Shown: positions 29,000 to 38,523, counted from the stretch's first letter. The stretch: DNA of 64,000 bases from Methylophilus rhizosphaerae (GCF_900100975.1 NZ_FNFX01000001.1:65820-129819); one strand, 5' to 3'. The notes: a model not told the origin generated them from the letters alone. Numbers and translations: made by a program.

Positions 29000-29020
29000 T
29001 ATTTATTCTTCCTTTAAAAT
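28993..29020 (+). promoter_or_regulatory. Promoter of tRNA-Leu
   Basis: A consensus -35 TTGACA (28993-28998), a 16-base spacer and TAAAAT (29015-29020) lie about 15 bp before the tRNA. The -35 box covers the first codons of rnr on the other strand, so strong tRNA transcription may interfere with rnr initiation. Confidence 0.8.
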
Positions 29021-29034
29021 GCACAGCTTCTTCA

Positions 29035-29119
29035 GCCCAGATGGCGAAATTGGTAGACGCGCTAGTTTCAGGTACTAGTGTTTAACGACGTGGAGGTTCG
29101 AGTCCTCTTCTGGGCACCA
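29035..29119 (+). tRNA. tRNA-Leu (anticodon CAG)
   Basis: 85 bases with a long variable arm. The acceptor stem gcccaga (29035-29041) pairs with tctgggc (29109-29115), then A and an encoded CCA. The anticodon arm ctagt-ttCAGgt-actag gives CAG, reading CUG. The T arm ggttcgagtcc is standard. Confidence 0.95.
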
Positions 29120-29173
29120 TCGGATGGTTTTCAACCACTCCAGCAACAAACTCCCGACATGATTTGATTTTTT

Positions 29174-29194
29174 CGTACATCGAAGTACGTTTTT
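29174..29194 (+). terminator. Possible terminator of tRNA-Leu
   Basis: cgtac (29174-29178) pairs with gtacg (29185-29189) and is followed by TTTTT. It is 55 bases after the tRNA end. The stem is short, so confidence is moderate. Confidence 0.5.
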
Positions 29195-29648
29195 CATGTT
29201 CTGTGGCGGAATTTCCCGATCTCTTCATGCAGTCAGTGTAGCATCTTTTCATTTGGATTCAGATTTAACTTCCCGATTCATGCGATTCATCCCCGCTGGT
29301 GGATGCAATCACGGATTAAAAGCATCCACTGTCACCATGCATGAATCCGCCAGCTAAATCATCATCGAGCTGGTAATTTTTTGCGGGTGAAATTTCACGA
29401 CTTTTGACTTCAGAGATTGTTACGTTCACAGTCAGGTTCATTGCCAACAGCTAGAGAGTTATCTTCTATCAACTTTTTGAAATGGCTAATGAATATCCAT
29501 TGCCAGATGGAAAAATGTAGGCGCATTCCTACACCGGAAGCAGTGATTACCTGATAATCCCCATGCTTGGCAACATGTATTCTGGCATTGTTGATACCAA
29601 AGGTTTATACCCGCTAAGGGTTCTATCTCCAAAGATGGTTATTAACTA

Positions 29649-29683
29649 AACGGTGGTTCCTACGGGAGCCACCGTTATTTTTT
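29649..29683 (+). terminator. Strong Rho-independent terminator in the gene-poor stretch
   Basis: aacggtggttcc (29649-29660) pairs with gggagccaccgtt (29664-29676), with one G-U pair and a short loop. ATTTTTTG follows. It directly follows the TAA of the broken frame, so some plus-strand transcript ends here. Confidence 0.8.
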
Positions 29684-29886
29684 GCCCCTCATCCCTACAT
29701 ACTGGGCTGGCCACGCTACCTGATGATTTTTGCTGCCATGCCTTGGCTCACTGCTTTTCTATTTACCTCATCCGGAAATCCCTGGGCAGCAATAATAAAA
29801 GCGCAACCTGAAGACTAAAGCTGGTGAACTTTTATCCGTTACAAATGTGAATACCGCATGTCTGCGCAAAAAATAAAAGGGAAATC

Positions 29887-30621
29887 ATGCCTGCAAGCAA
29901 TCACATTTCAGCACTTATCATTGCACTCATTTTGCCTGTTCCGGTCATTGCTGAAAATGCTGGCTTTTTTGCCGGTATTGATGCCAGTAGCGGGATAGCG
30001 CATGGCCATTCCAATACTAAAAATGGCGGAGGTGACCCGATTAATAATATCCCTGGTGCTGGCGGAATTGTTGAAAATGTCAAATTCAAGGAAGTCAACG
30101 GAATTGGCGCACATGTAGGTTATCAATTTAATGACACTTTATCCGCCTTCATCAGCTACCAGCACATCAGGAGCAAAGTGAGCTGGGACGCCAACTTTCC
30201 ATTGTTTGGTGGAGGAGTCGCCTCAAGCTTTAATGGCACGGCCACTAGCAATGCCCTCTTTGGCAATATTGCCTATGAATGGGCCTTGACAGACCTGACT
30301 GCCATCAAAACTTCGGCAGGGCTGGGATTCACTTATAACACCTTATCCAGCACCACGGAAATAGACAAAGCTTCAGGCCTGTTTCTAAGCAAGGTTGCCA
30401 GTCACAGGGAGATCAGCCCTGCCATGCAGCTTGCCAGTGGGCTTCGGCATAAAGTCTCGCCCAATCTCACTTTAGGCATTGACGCACTGATTGCCTATAT
30501 GGACGGATTTGAAACAGGTGATACACGCAGCGGCAATCTGGGCGTGACAAGAATCAACCCTTACAAAATTGACGGCGTATGGCGGGCTAGCCTTGACGCT
30601 TCATTAACCTTCCATTTTTAG
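29887..30621 (+). CDS. Outer-membrane beta-barrel protein (porin-like, OmpA/OmpW-type fold)
   Basis: A 244-residue protein with a signal peptide (cleavage near VIAENA, about residue 22). Alternating aromatic beta strands include GIGAHVGYQFNDTLSAFISYQHI and TSAGLGFTYNTLSS. The protein ends in Phe (TFHF), the terminal signal of barrels inserted by BamA. About eight strands are likely. The exact family and any ligand are unknown. AAGGGA precedes the start. It is convergent with the antiporter gene 25 bp away. Confidence 0.7.
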   Translation: MPASNHISALIIALILPVPVIAENAGFFAGIDASSGIAHGHSNTKNGGGDPINNIPGAGGIVENVKFKEVNGIGAHVGYQFNDTLSAFISYQHIRSKVSWDANFPLFGGGVASSFNGTATSNALFGNIAYEWALTDLTAIKTSAGLGFTYNTLSSTTEIDKASGLFLSKVASHREISPAMQLASGLRHKVSPNLTLGIDALIAYMDGFETGDTRSGNLGVTRINPYKIDGVWRASLDASLTFHF

Positions 30622-30646
30622 CCAGCTGTTAGCCTCCCTTTGCCAA

Positions 30647-32407
30647 TCAAGCATTCGGGTTTTCCAGTTCCAGCAATGTTTTCAAGTCCTCACGACCCTG
30701 CTCCATCACGCTGGATAGCGCTTTGCGATCATGCCTGATCTTGCGGGTTGCTTCCAGTTGCTCATGATCGTGCTTCTCAAACTGTCTGATGATTTTTGCA
30801 GCTGCGGCAGATGTTTCCCCCATGACCACCAGTGCTTGCCTGGCCGCCTCTAGCGAAGAATAAAAGGTTTCCCGCACCGGATTCAAGTCAAGATCACGCA
30901 AATCAAAAGCATCCGTTCTGCTTCTGGCCCTGGCCACCATCCTGACGCCGGGCCAGCGTTCCTTGACTAATTTAGCCATGGCCAGCGCAGCAGCAGAATT
31001 GTTCACCGCAATGACAAACAGGTTGGCTTCAGCAATACCAGCCTCTTCCAGCACATCCAGCCTGGATGCGTCACCGTAATAACAGCGCCAGCCGAACTGG
31101 CGCATTAAATCCACCTGGTTAGGGTCATTATCAATCAATGTCGTGGTAATTCCCTTGGCCATCAATACACGGCCGACGATTTGCCCGAACCGGCCAAAGC
31201 CGGCAATGATGACCGTATTGTTTTCCGGGATGGCATCTTTAGGCCGCTCACCGCATTGCAGCATCAGGAAGTGGTCATACAACAGCAATAACACAGGCGT
31301 AATCAGCATGGAGACGGCAACAACCGCATTGAGGATGTTGTAAGTGTCGCGGGAAATAGACTCCTGGCCTAAAGCCACACCAAAAATCACAAAAGCAAAT
31401 TCGCCTACCTGCGAAAGGGAGACGCCGAATAGCAACTTATCCCGCAGCGGATAACGAAACAGCCAGCCAAGACCCATCAGCACCAGGATTTTGGTAAGGA
31501 CCACCAGCAATGCAAAGCCGAAAATCACTAAAGGTTGTGCTGCGACCAACGATAGGTCCACTGTCATGCCGACCGAAATAAAGAACAACCCTAACAGCAA
31601 GCCCTTGACTGGCTCGATATCCAGCCTGAGCTCGTAGCGGTATTCCGAATCGGCCAGTAATACCCCGGCCAAAAAAGTACCCAGCGCCATTGACAGGCCG
31701 ACCGACTCCATAGCGAGCGACACACCGATCACCAGCAATAATGAAAACGCGACAAATACTTCGCGTATGCCGGTCTGCGCCATGATACGCATGATAGGCC
31801 GGAGGATGGTTTTGCTCGCTACGACAATGGCCAGAATCACCGCAACCGACTTTGTCACCGCCAGCAAATCAAAACCGGAAGCCATTTTATGCGGTGCAAT
31901 AAATGCCAGCAGCATAAACAGCGGGATCACGGATAAATCCTGGAACAACAGCGTGGCAAACGCCGCCTGGCCGCCTTGTGTGTGCAATTGTTTCTTTTCA
32001 ATCAGCGCAGTCAGGCCAATCGCCGTTGAGGACATGGCCACACCCATGCCGATAATCAGCGCCTCACGCCAGCTGAAATGCAACAGGTGGGCAATCATAG
32101 CCACCAGGGCAATCGTGAATATCACTTGCATACCACCCAGCCCGAATAGCAGCTTGCGTAATTCCCAGACTTTTTGCGATTCAAGCTCCAGGCCAATCAG
32201 GAACAGCATCAATACCACCCCGAACTCGGCAAAATGCAGCATGTGCTCCGGATCTGCAATCAGTTTTAACGCATAAGGCCCGATCAGGATGCCCGCAATC
32301 AGATAACCGAGTACGGAACCCAACCCCAGCCGTTTAAAGACAGGCACCAGCAGAATCGCGGCAGAAAGATATATCGCGGCTTGAACAAGAAAAGTGGAAG
32401 TATCCAT
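30647..32407 (-). CDS. Kef-type potassium/proton antiporter (CPA2) with TrkA-N domain
   Basis: A 586-residue protein. A 12-13 segment CPA2 exchanger domain (about 1-380) is followed by a cytoplasmic RCK/TrkA-N domain (about 400-520) with the nucleotide loop IAGFGRFGQIVGRVL. A charged helical tail ends the protein. It resembles KefB/KefC, which release K+ during electrophile stress and are gated by glutathione adducts, but no KefF/KefG partner is nearby. It is divergent from a small unknown gene. Confidence 0.88.
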   Translation of the reverse strand: MDTSTFLVQAAIYLSAAILLVPVFKRLGLGSVLGYLIAGILIGPYALKLIADPEHMLHFAEFGVVLMLFLIGLELESQKVWELRKLLFGLGGMQVIFTIALVAMIAHLLHFSWREALIIGMGVAMSSTAIGLTALIEKKQLHTQGGQAAFATLLFQDLSVIPLFMLLAFIAPHKMASGFDLLAVTKSVAVILAIVVASKTILRPIMRIMAQTGIREVFVAFSLLLVIGVSLAMESVGLSMALGTFLAGVLLADSEYRYELRLDIEPVKGLLLGLFFISVGMTVDLSLVAAQPLVIFGFALLVVLTKILVLMGLGWLFRYPLRDKLLFGVSLSQVGEFAFVIFGVALGQESISRDTYNILNAVVAVSMLITPVLLLLYDHFLMLQCGERPKDAIPENNTVIIAGFGRFGQIVGRVLMAKGITTTLIDNDPNQVDLMRQFGWRCYYGDASRLDVLEEAGIAEANLFVIAVNNSAAALAMAKLVKERWPGVRMVARARSRTDAFDLRDLDLNPVRETFYSSLEAARQALVVMGETSAAAAKIIRQFEKHDHEQLEATRKIRHDRKALSSVMEQGREDLKTLLELENPNA

Positions 32408-32578
32408 GACGGTCTTTCATCGTTGTTTTTATGGAGTGATTACGCTGTCCTGGTCATTCGCAGCGTTTTATGCATATGAGCAGGAAAAGCGCTACAATCA
32501 AGTGCCGCGAGGACGCTCTGGGCGTTTTCTCAATGCGATTGATTAGAAGTGTTTAATAATGACTCAAGGAGGTAGTAA

Positions 32579-32836
32579 ATGTCGCATGTTTTGCTGATAC
32601 TGAAAAGACCTTATGATGCATCCCCTGCTTACAATAGCGTCATTGACGAAATTAAGGAAAAGTTTGAAAAAGAAGTGAAATTGCTGGACAGAAACGTCCT
32701 GCTCATTGATCTGGTCGAGTATCACCATGTCTTCACTTATGTCGTGGAAAAATGCCGGTCACAGAAATTAAACTACTGCTTCACCATGTCGGAAGCACCT
32801 TTAAAATTCATCACTAAAGAATTCAAGCGAGCGTAA
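32579..32836 (+). CDS. Small protein of unknown function (85 aa)
   Basis: An 85-residue soluble protein beginning MSHVLLILKRPYDASPAYNSV. It has an unusually strong ribosome site (AAGGAGGTAGTAA then ATG), so it should be well translated. It has a mixed alpha/beta pattern, two cysteines (CRSQKLNYC) and no signal or membrane segment. I do not recognise the family. It stands alone and is followed by an inverted repeat (32854-32882). Confidence 0.7.
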   Translation: MSHVLLILKRPYDASPAYNSVIDEIKEKFEKEVKLLDRNVLLIDLVEYHHVFTYVVEKCRSQKLNYCFTMSEAPLKFITKEFKRA

Positions 32837-32853
32837 ACGGGATAAACGCCACC

Positions 32854-32882
32854 CTGACAGGGTCAATTCTGTATCCTGTCAG
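32854..32882 (+). terminator. Hairpin after the 85-aa gene
   Basis: ctgacagg (32854-32861) and cctgtcag (32875-32882) form a perfect 8-bp stem 18 bp after the stop. There is no T run, so it may be a Rho-dependent end or an RNA-stabilising hairpin. Confidence 0.4.
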
Positions 32883-33125
32883 TACTCCCACTCGCAAAAT
32901 ATCCTGCCATTTCCTTTGATATCCCGATTGCCCGTTTTCTGTCGCAGTAATCCGGTCAAAAGCTTATAATCGCACACTTAAAAGCACGGCCAATCCGTGT
33001 ATTCACTATTTCCACCTGTATTTAACAAACCCGTGTGAAGGCTATCCAGGAGGCTCATTGATTCATCCTGCATATCCATTGACAGGCATCACACATGGAT
33101 ATCCCTCTGATTTACTGGAGCTTTA

Positions 33126-34661
33126 ATGCCGGCCATGCCCTCCTCACCCTCAATATTCAACGAGCTGAAAACCAATCTGTTAAGTGGGCTCACCGTTGCC
33201 CTGGCCATGGTGCCTGAGGCCATTGCCTTTGCACTGATTGCGCATGTTTCCCCTCTAACCGGACTATACGCCGCCGTGCTGGTTTCCTTTATTACCGCCG
33301 CTTTCGGAGGACGTCCCGGCATGATTTCAGGGGCAGCAGGCGCGCTGGCAGTTGTCATGGTTGCACTCGTGGTGCAACACGGTGTGCAATACCTGTTTGC
33401 CACCATTGTGCTGATGGGGTTATTGCAGATACTGTTTGCCACTGCCAGATTGGGCAAGTTTATCCGCATGGTGCCGCATCCGGTGATGCTGGGCTTTGTC
33501 AACGGGCTGGCGATTGTGATTTTCCTGGCACAATTTGGCCATTTTAAAACCACGCATGCCGATGGCTCGGTAACCTGGTTGTCCGGCCAACCGTTATTCA
33601 TGATGTGTGGCCTGATCGCGTTAACCGTGACCATCATTTACCTGTTGCCACGTTTCACCAAAGCGATTCCATCCACGCTGGCAGCCATTATGGTGGTGAC
33701 CTTGTGCGTAGTCGGCTTCGGCCTGGATACTAAAACCGTGGGCGATCTGGGATCTATCGCCGGTGGCCTGCCGACTTTCCATGTACCGCAAGTGCCATGG
33801 AACCTGGAAACCCTGTCCATTATTTTTCCGTATGCGCTGATTCTGGCGGCAGTCGGCCTGATTGAAACCTTGCTGACATTAAACCTGATTGACGAAATGA
33901 CCGATACGCGCGGCCGCCCCAACCGCGAAGCCATGGCGCAAGGAGTTGCCAATGTGATTACTGCGTTTTTTGGTGGTATGGGCGGTTGTGCCATGATAGG
34001 CCAGAGCATGATTAATATTAACAACGGTGCACTGAAACGGCTGTCAGGTATGGCGACCTCGATCTTCCTGCTTTCGTTTATCCTGTTTGCTTCAAAGTGG
34101 ATTGAAATGATTCCGCTGGCCGCGCTGATTGGCGTGATGTTTGTGGTGGCCGCCAAAACTTTTGAATGGGGCACGCTTAAACTGTTTGGTAAAGCCCCCA
34201 GGCAAGATGTGTTTGTCGGCCTGCTAGTCGGTGGCGTGACGATTATTGCCAACCTGGCAACCGCCGTGATTGCCGGTGTCATTGTCTCGGCACTGGTATT
34301 TGCATGGGAGCATGCCAAACAGATTACTGCGCAGATTGAAACCGGCCACGATGGTCAAAAAATATACTGGCTGAACGGTAGCCTGTTCTTTGCATCAGTC
34401 GCTAATTTCCAGGCTTTATTTGACGCCAGCAATGACCCTGAACATGTGGTGATTGACTTCAAACAAGCGCGCGTGGTCGATCATTCCGCACTGGTCGCCA
34501 TAGACAGCCTGGCGGCAAAATACCGCGCAGCAGGTAAGAAACTGCATCTCCGGCATTTAAGCAAAGACTGCCAGGAACTGCTTGAAAACGCCAGGGACAT
34601 GATAGAAGTGAATTTACTTGAAGACCCCAAGTATCATGTGTCAGATGACAAATTAAGCTAA
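33126..34661 (+). CDS. SulP family anion transporter with STAS domain
   Basis: A 511-residue inner-membrane transporter. It has about 10-14 membrane segments (about 15-400), with the N-terminal SGLTVALAMVPEAIAFALIAHVSPLTGLY typical of the family. A cytoplasmic STAS domain (about 420-505) contains VVIDFKQARVVDHSALVAIDSLA. Family members carry sulfate, bicarbonate or other anions, and the sequence does not identify which. A TATAAT lies at 32965-32970, 155 bp upstream. dinB follows after 27 bp. Confidence 0.9.
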   Translation: MPAMPSSPSIFNELKTNLLSGLTVALAMVPEAIAFALIAHVSPLTGLYAAVLVSFITAAFGGRPGMISGAAGALAVVMVALVVQHGVQYLFATIVLMGLLQILFATARLGKFIRMVPHPVMLGFVNGLAIVIFLAQFGHFKTTHADGSVTWLSGQPLFMMCGLIALTVTIIYLLPRFTKAIPSTLAAIMVVTLCVVGFGLDTKTVGDLGSIAGGLPTFHVPQVPWNLETLSIIFPYALILAAVGLIETLLTLNLIDEMTDTRGRPNREAMAQGVANVITAFFGGMGGCAMIGQSMININNGALKRLSGMATSIFLLSFILFASKWIEMIPLAALIGVMFVVAAKTFEWGTLKLFGKAPRQDVFVGLLVGGVTIIANLATAVIAGVIVSALVFAWEHAKQITAQIETGHDGQKIYWLNGSLFFASVANFQALFDASNDPEHVVIDFKQARVVDHSALVAIDSLAAKYRAAGKKLHLRHLSKDCQELLENARDMIEVNLLEDPKYHVSDDKLS

Positions 34662-34688
34662 CCGGACCTGAGTGCCTGAAAGACCGGC

Positions 34689-35855
34689 ATGAGTGAAGCC
34701 AGCACACGACGCATCGCCCATATCGATATGGATGCTTTCTTTGCATCCTGCGAATTGTCGCAATATCCGGAATTGCGCGGTTTACCCATGGTGGTGGCCG
34801 GACGCGCTTCACACAGCCCGAAAATCAGGCCTGATGGCACGCGTGAATTTTCCAGGCTGCGCGATTATGCAGGGCGTGGTGTCCTGACCACCGCCACTTA
34901 CGAAGCGCGCGCCCTGGGCGTGCATTCGGCGATGCCTGCCATGCAGGCAGCACGTCTGGCGCCGAATGCCATCCTGCTGCCGGTGAATTTTGAGTTATAC
35001 CGCCGTTATTCCCGCCTGTTCAAGGAGGCGGTGCACTCTATCAGCCCATTGGTGCAGGACGTCGGCATTGATGAAGTCTACGCCGATGTTTCAGCGCTGG
35101 AAGCCGATTCAGCAACCATCGCACAACAGTTGAAAGCTGCCGTGTTTGCTGCCACCAACCTGACCTGTTCAGTCGGTATCGCGCCAAACAAGTTGCTGGC
35201 AAAACTCTGTTCCGATATGCAAAAACCGGATGGCACCACCATTATCACCATGGCAGATCTGCCCGTCCGCATCTGGCCCATGCCAGCGAGCAAAATCAAT
35301 GGCATAGGCCCCAAGGCAAACGCCAAACTGGCCACTTTTGGCATCACGACCATTGGCGAACTCGCCACCTACCCTGAACCATGGCTGGTGCAGCACTTCG
35401 GGCAAAGTTACGGCCATTGGCTTTACCGCGTCTCCCACGGCCTGGATGACAGGCCTGTCGTCATCGAACGCCAGCCGGTGTCAATGAGCCGGGAAACCAC
35501 ATTTGAACGTAACCTGCATCCTGTCCGCGATCGGGACGAACTGCGTGCAGCGTTTACCCATTTATGTGAACGGGTCGCGGATGATTTACAACGCAAAGGT
35601 TATCTATGCCGTAAAGTTGGCCTCAAGCTACGCTTTGATGACTTTAAAACCGTGACGCGCGACCTTACCTTGCCTGAGCCTGTCGCAGAGGCAAAACCAT
35701 TGCGTCATGCCGCTGGCCAGTGTTTAAAAAGAATTGACTTGGGCCGGACGATCCGCCTGCTGGGTGTCAAAGCCAGTGGCCTGCTGCGCGCAAGTGAATT
35801 AACGTCTGCAATCACGGGCAAAGATGAGGCACAATTTATGCTGGATTTTGATTGA
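34689..35855 (+). CDS. dinB: DNA polymerase IV (Y-family)
   Basis: A 388-residue translesion polymerase. HIDMDAFFASCE carries the first metal site and DVGIDEVYADVS the catalytic acidic pair. SVGIAPNKLLAKLCSDMQKPDG is diagnostic, and the little-finger domain follows (about 245-350). No LexA box is evident in the 27 bp before it, so it probably depends on the sulP transcript or an internal promoter. The SMR gene begins 13 bp after its stop. Confidence 0.93.
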   Translation: MSEASTRRIAHIDMDAFFASCELSQYPELRGLPMVVAGRASHSPKIRPDGTREFSRLRDYAGRGVLTTATYEARALGVHSAMPAMQAARLAPNAILLPVNFELYRRYSRLFKEAVHSISPLVQDVGIDEVYADVSALEADSATIAQQLKAAVFAATNLTCSVGIAPNKLLAKLCSDMQKPDGTTIITMADLPVRIWPMPASKINGIGPKANAKLATFGITTIGELATYPEPWLVQHFGQSYGHWLYRVSHGLDDRPVVIERQPVSMSRETTFERNLHPVRDRDELRAAFTHLCERVADDLQRKGYLCRKVGLKLRFDDFKTVTRDLTLPEPVAEAKPLRHAAGQCLKRIDLGRTIRLLGVKASGLLRASELTSAITGKDEAQFMLDFD

Positions 35856-35868
35856 TAGGGAGTCCCTG

Positions 35869-36201
35869 ATGAAATACTGGCTGTTCCTGGCCATTGCCAT
35901 TGTTTCCGAAATATCCGCCACCTCTGCCTTAAAAGCGAGTGCCGGGTTTACCAAAATCGTACCTTCCATCGTGGTGGTGATCGGTTACCTGCTGTCTTTC
36001 TATTTTCTATCACTGACACTGAAAGTGATCCCGATTGGCATTGCCTATGCCATCTGGGCTGGTCTGGGCATCGTGCTACTCGCGGTAGTCGGCTGGGTGG
36101 TCTATGACCAGCAGCTTGATATTGCCGCCATGCTGGGCATCTCTTTGATTATGGTCGGTGTGCTTGTTTTGAATCTGTTTTCAAAAACAGCCTCTCATTA
36201 G
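35869..36201 (+). CDS. SMR-family multidrug efflux protein
   Basis: A 110-residue protein with four membrane helices. The essential glutamate of helix 1 is present (AIVSEISATSALKAS), as are the family motifs around GIAYAIWAGLGIVLLAVVGW. I chose the ATG at 35869 because GGGAGTCCCTG precedes it. The frame open upstream overlaps dinB. It resembles EmrE/QacE-type exporters of quaternary ammonium compounds. It is probably in one operon with sulP and dinB. Confidence 0.92.
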   Translation: MKYWLFLAIAIVSEISATSALKASAGFTKIVPSIVVVIGYLLSFYFLSLTLKVIPIGIAYAIWAGLGIVLLAVVGWVVYDQQLDIAAMLGISLIMVGVLVLNLFSKTASH

Positions 36202-36297
36202 GCACCTGATCTTCCGGTCAGGCTGTGACCACACAGCCAGGCACGACAAGTACTATATAATCAGATCTTTCCAATTATCTTAATTCCCCAGGTCATT

Positions 36298-37602
36298 ATG
36301 CAAAACGAGCTGCTGCTAACCCTGTTTGCGCTTGGATTAGTGCTGCTAAACGGTTTTTTCGTCGCTGCCGAGTTCGGGCTGGTCAAGCTGCGCAGTACCC
36401 GGGTAAAAGCAGTTGCAAAAAACCATCGCTGGGTCGGCCGGATTTTAATCAAGGTCCACCATGACCTGGATGCCTATTTATCCACTTGCCAGTTAGGCAT
36501 TACCCTCACCTCCCTGGGCCTGGGCTGGATAGGCGAACCAGCCTTTGCCAGGTTAATTGAACCGTTATTGCTGCTGGCCGGCGTTGAGAGCGCAGAGTTG
36601 ATGCAGGCAATCTCTTTCGGCGCCGCCTTTTTCATCATTTCCTATCTGCATATCGTGCTGGGTGAACTCGTGCCAAAATCCCTGGCAATCAGGATGTCGG
36701 AAAAACTCAGTATCTGGACCGCGCCTGGCCTGTATCTATTCTACTGGCTGATGTTTCCGGCCATCTGGCTGCTGAACCAGAGTGCCAACCTGGTGTTGCA
36801 TAGCTTTAACCTCAAACACGTTGAACTGAGCGACAGCAACTATTCCACTGAAGAGCTTAAGATCATCCTGCGGGCTTCCCGGCCACGAGATGAATTCAAT
36901 GCCATTGAATGGAAAGTGCTGGCCCAGGCCATTGATTTCAAAGAACTGGTCGTATCAGACCTGATGCGGCCATTTGGCGAAGCCGTGGCCTTATATGAAG
37001 CCGACACATTTGCGCAGAACCTGGAGAAGATCAGCAGCCATCGCTACAGCCGTTACCCGTGGATTGGGCTGGATAGCGAAGTCAAAGGCATTATCCATAT
37101 CAAGGATGTGTTAGTCGCCCTGGCCAAAAACAACCAGTTTAACGATTTGGCCAGCCTGGTCAGGCATATTGAACTGGTCTCGCCTGACACCCATGCGGCA
37201 GAGTTATTCAACCGCCTGAAAATGGGCGCACCACACTTTACGGTAGTTGGCTACGATGACTGGGAGCCCTTGGGATTTATTACGCTGGATAATTTACTGT
37301 CTGCCCTGGTTGGCGATATCAGTGATGAATTCAAGCGCTCGCAATCAGAGTGGATCAAGCTGGAGGATGGCTCGTTGCTTGGCAAAGGCACGCTGCCCAT
37401 CAACACGCTGGAACGCACACTGGGTATTGATATCGTATCGGAGGAGGCAGACACGGTCGCCGGCCTGGTGTTATGGAAACTGGCGGAGCTGCCGGCAGAA
37501 GGCCAGCGCGTGGTGTTTGAACAATTTGATATCGTGATCAAGAAAATGTCGGGCCCGAAAATTCTGCTGGTCCGCGTTTATCCGCACGTGAATAATCCGT
37601 AA
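36298..37602 (+). CDS. CNNM/CorC-type membrane protein (hemolysin C-like)
   Basis: A 434-residue protein. An N-terminal DUF21/CNNM membrane domain (about 1-190, four helices, ALGLVLLNGFFVAAEFGLVKLR) is followed by a CBS pair (about 215-335) and a C-terminal CorC_HlyC domain (about 350-430). Family members take part in Mg2+ or Co2+ export or resistance. Hemolysin is a historical label. TATAAT at 36256-36261 is a plausible -10. It is convergent with alkA, 18 bp apart. Confidence 0.88.
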   Translation: MQNELLLTLFALGLVLLNGFFVAAEFGLVKLRSTRVKAVAKNHRWVGRILIKVHHDLDAYLSTCQLGITLTSLGLGWIGEPAFARLIEPLLLLAGVESAELMQAISFGAAFFIISYLHIVLGELVPKSLAIRMSEKLSIWTAPGLYLFYWLMFPAIWLLNQSANLVLHSFNLKHVELSDSNYSTEELKIILRASRPRDEFNAIEWKVLAQAIDFKELVVSDLMRPFGEAVALYEADTFAQNLEKISSHRYSRYPWIGLDSEVKGIIHIKDVLVALAKNNQFNDLASLVRHIELVSPDTHAAELFNRLKMGAPHFTVVGYDDWEPLGFITLDNLLSALVGDISDEFKRSQSEWIKLEDGSLLGKGTLPINTLERTLGIDIVSEEADTVAGLVLWKLAELPAEGQRVVFEQFDIVIKKMSGPKILLVRVYPHVNNP

Positions 37603-37620
37603 TACTACTGCAAGGCACCA

Positions 37621-38523
37621 TCACAGTTGTTGGGCCAAGGCATGTTGCCAGGCCCACAAATGCGCGGCCAATAATGCCCGCCAGGGCTGGTAGGTCTGCA
37701 GCCAGCGCGCAGCTTCTTTTTCACTCAACTCATCCAGCACCATCAATCCCCTGATCGCCCGACGTACGGCAGCGTCTCCATGCAATGACCCATCCAGCCA
37801 GCCATAGCCCCGGAGTAAAGTGTAGTTAATCGTCCATGGCCCAATCCCTTTAATACCGGACAAGGCGTGGGCAATCTCCTGCGATGGCGTCTCGGTTTGC
37901 AACCATGCATTGAGTGGCAAATCGCCGGACACCACCTGCTGGCTTACCTGGATTAGCGCCGTTGCCTTGGTGTGCGAAATACCCGCCTCACGCAATCTTT
38001 CAGGCAAAAGCCCTGAGACAAGCTCCGCTGAAGGATAACAATATAAGCCCGAGGAATGCCGGAGATCCACCAGTTGAATAAATTTGCGCCTTAATGCAGT
38101 TGCTGCACTCAGGCTGATCTGCTGGGCAAGGATGGCCCAGGTCACGGCCTCATAAGGACTGACGCTGACAGGAACGCGCAAACCGGATTGTGTAGTCACC
38201 ATACGGCCAATAAAAGGATGGCCGGCATACGCCTGCTCAAAGATTTCTATCGCCTGATTGAAACCAAGGATATGCCGAATCAGTGCATGCACTTCATCCA
38301 GCGTAACATTCACCTGTGCATTATCCACATCCAGCGTGTAATGCACCTTGTCTTGCGAGAACTTCAAACCGAGCAAGGCCGGGTAACCTTTTAAAACGAT
38401 GGCCTTTTGCAGCGCATCAGGGGTAATGCGTTCAGAAACCTCTTGTTTGTCACGGCCATGAAACAGCAAAAAATCCTGTGGCCGGAAACCGGCGGGTAAT
38501 GGCATCGTGGCTTGAATATGCAT
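37621..38523 (-). CDS. alkA: DNA-3-methyladenine glycosylase II (AlkA type)
   Basis: A 300-residue base-excision enzyme. An AlkA-type N-terminal domain (about 1-100) precedes the HhH-GPD domain. The helix-hairpin-helix is ALSGIKGIGPWTINYTLLRG, and the likely catalytic aspartate is in LHGDAAVRRAI. The start MHIQATMPLPAGFRPQDFL is chosen because AGAGGTGG lies directly before it. The ten upstream in-frame codons encode that ribosome site. No Ada-type activator is adjacent. Confidence 0.88.
   Translation of the reverse strand: MHIQATMPLPAGFRPQDFLLFHGRDKQEVSERITPDALQKAIVLKGYPALLGLKFSQDKVHYTLDVDNAQVNVTLDEVHALIRHILGFNQAIEIFEQAYAGHPFIGRMVTTQSGLRVPVSVSPYEAVTWAILAQQISLSAATALRRKFIQLVDLRHSSGLYCYPSAELVSGLLPERLREAGISHTKATALIQVSQQVVSGDLPLNAWLQTETPSQEIAHALSGIKGIGPWTINYTLLRGYGWLDGSLHGDAAVRRAIRGLMVLDELSEKEAARWLQTYQPWRALLAAHLWAWQHALAQQL

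Larger units (their letters stand above)
29120..29886. other. Gene-poor stretch after tRNA-Leu
   Basis: No convincing intact gene. A plus-strand frame near 29470-29650 reads MANEYPLPDGKM, a TAG, then AHSYTGSSDYLIIPMLGNM and about 25 more residues to a TAA. It could be a broken small gene, but I recognise no family. A strong terminator follows at 29649-29676. The stretch just after a tRNA gene is a common place for element insertion and loss, but no integrase or direct repeat of the tRNA end can be seen. Confidence 0.5.

Noticed and set aside
29080-29230. Minus-strand frame ending MVPRRGLEPPRR across tRNA-Leu
   Set aside because: This is the well-known spurious reading of the reverse strand of a tRNA-Leu gene. 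The upstream part has no recognised family.
33638-34318. 226-codon minus-strand frame opposite the SulP gene
   Set aside because: A shadow of a clearly real transporter gene; low-complexity Ala/Thr/Ser content.
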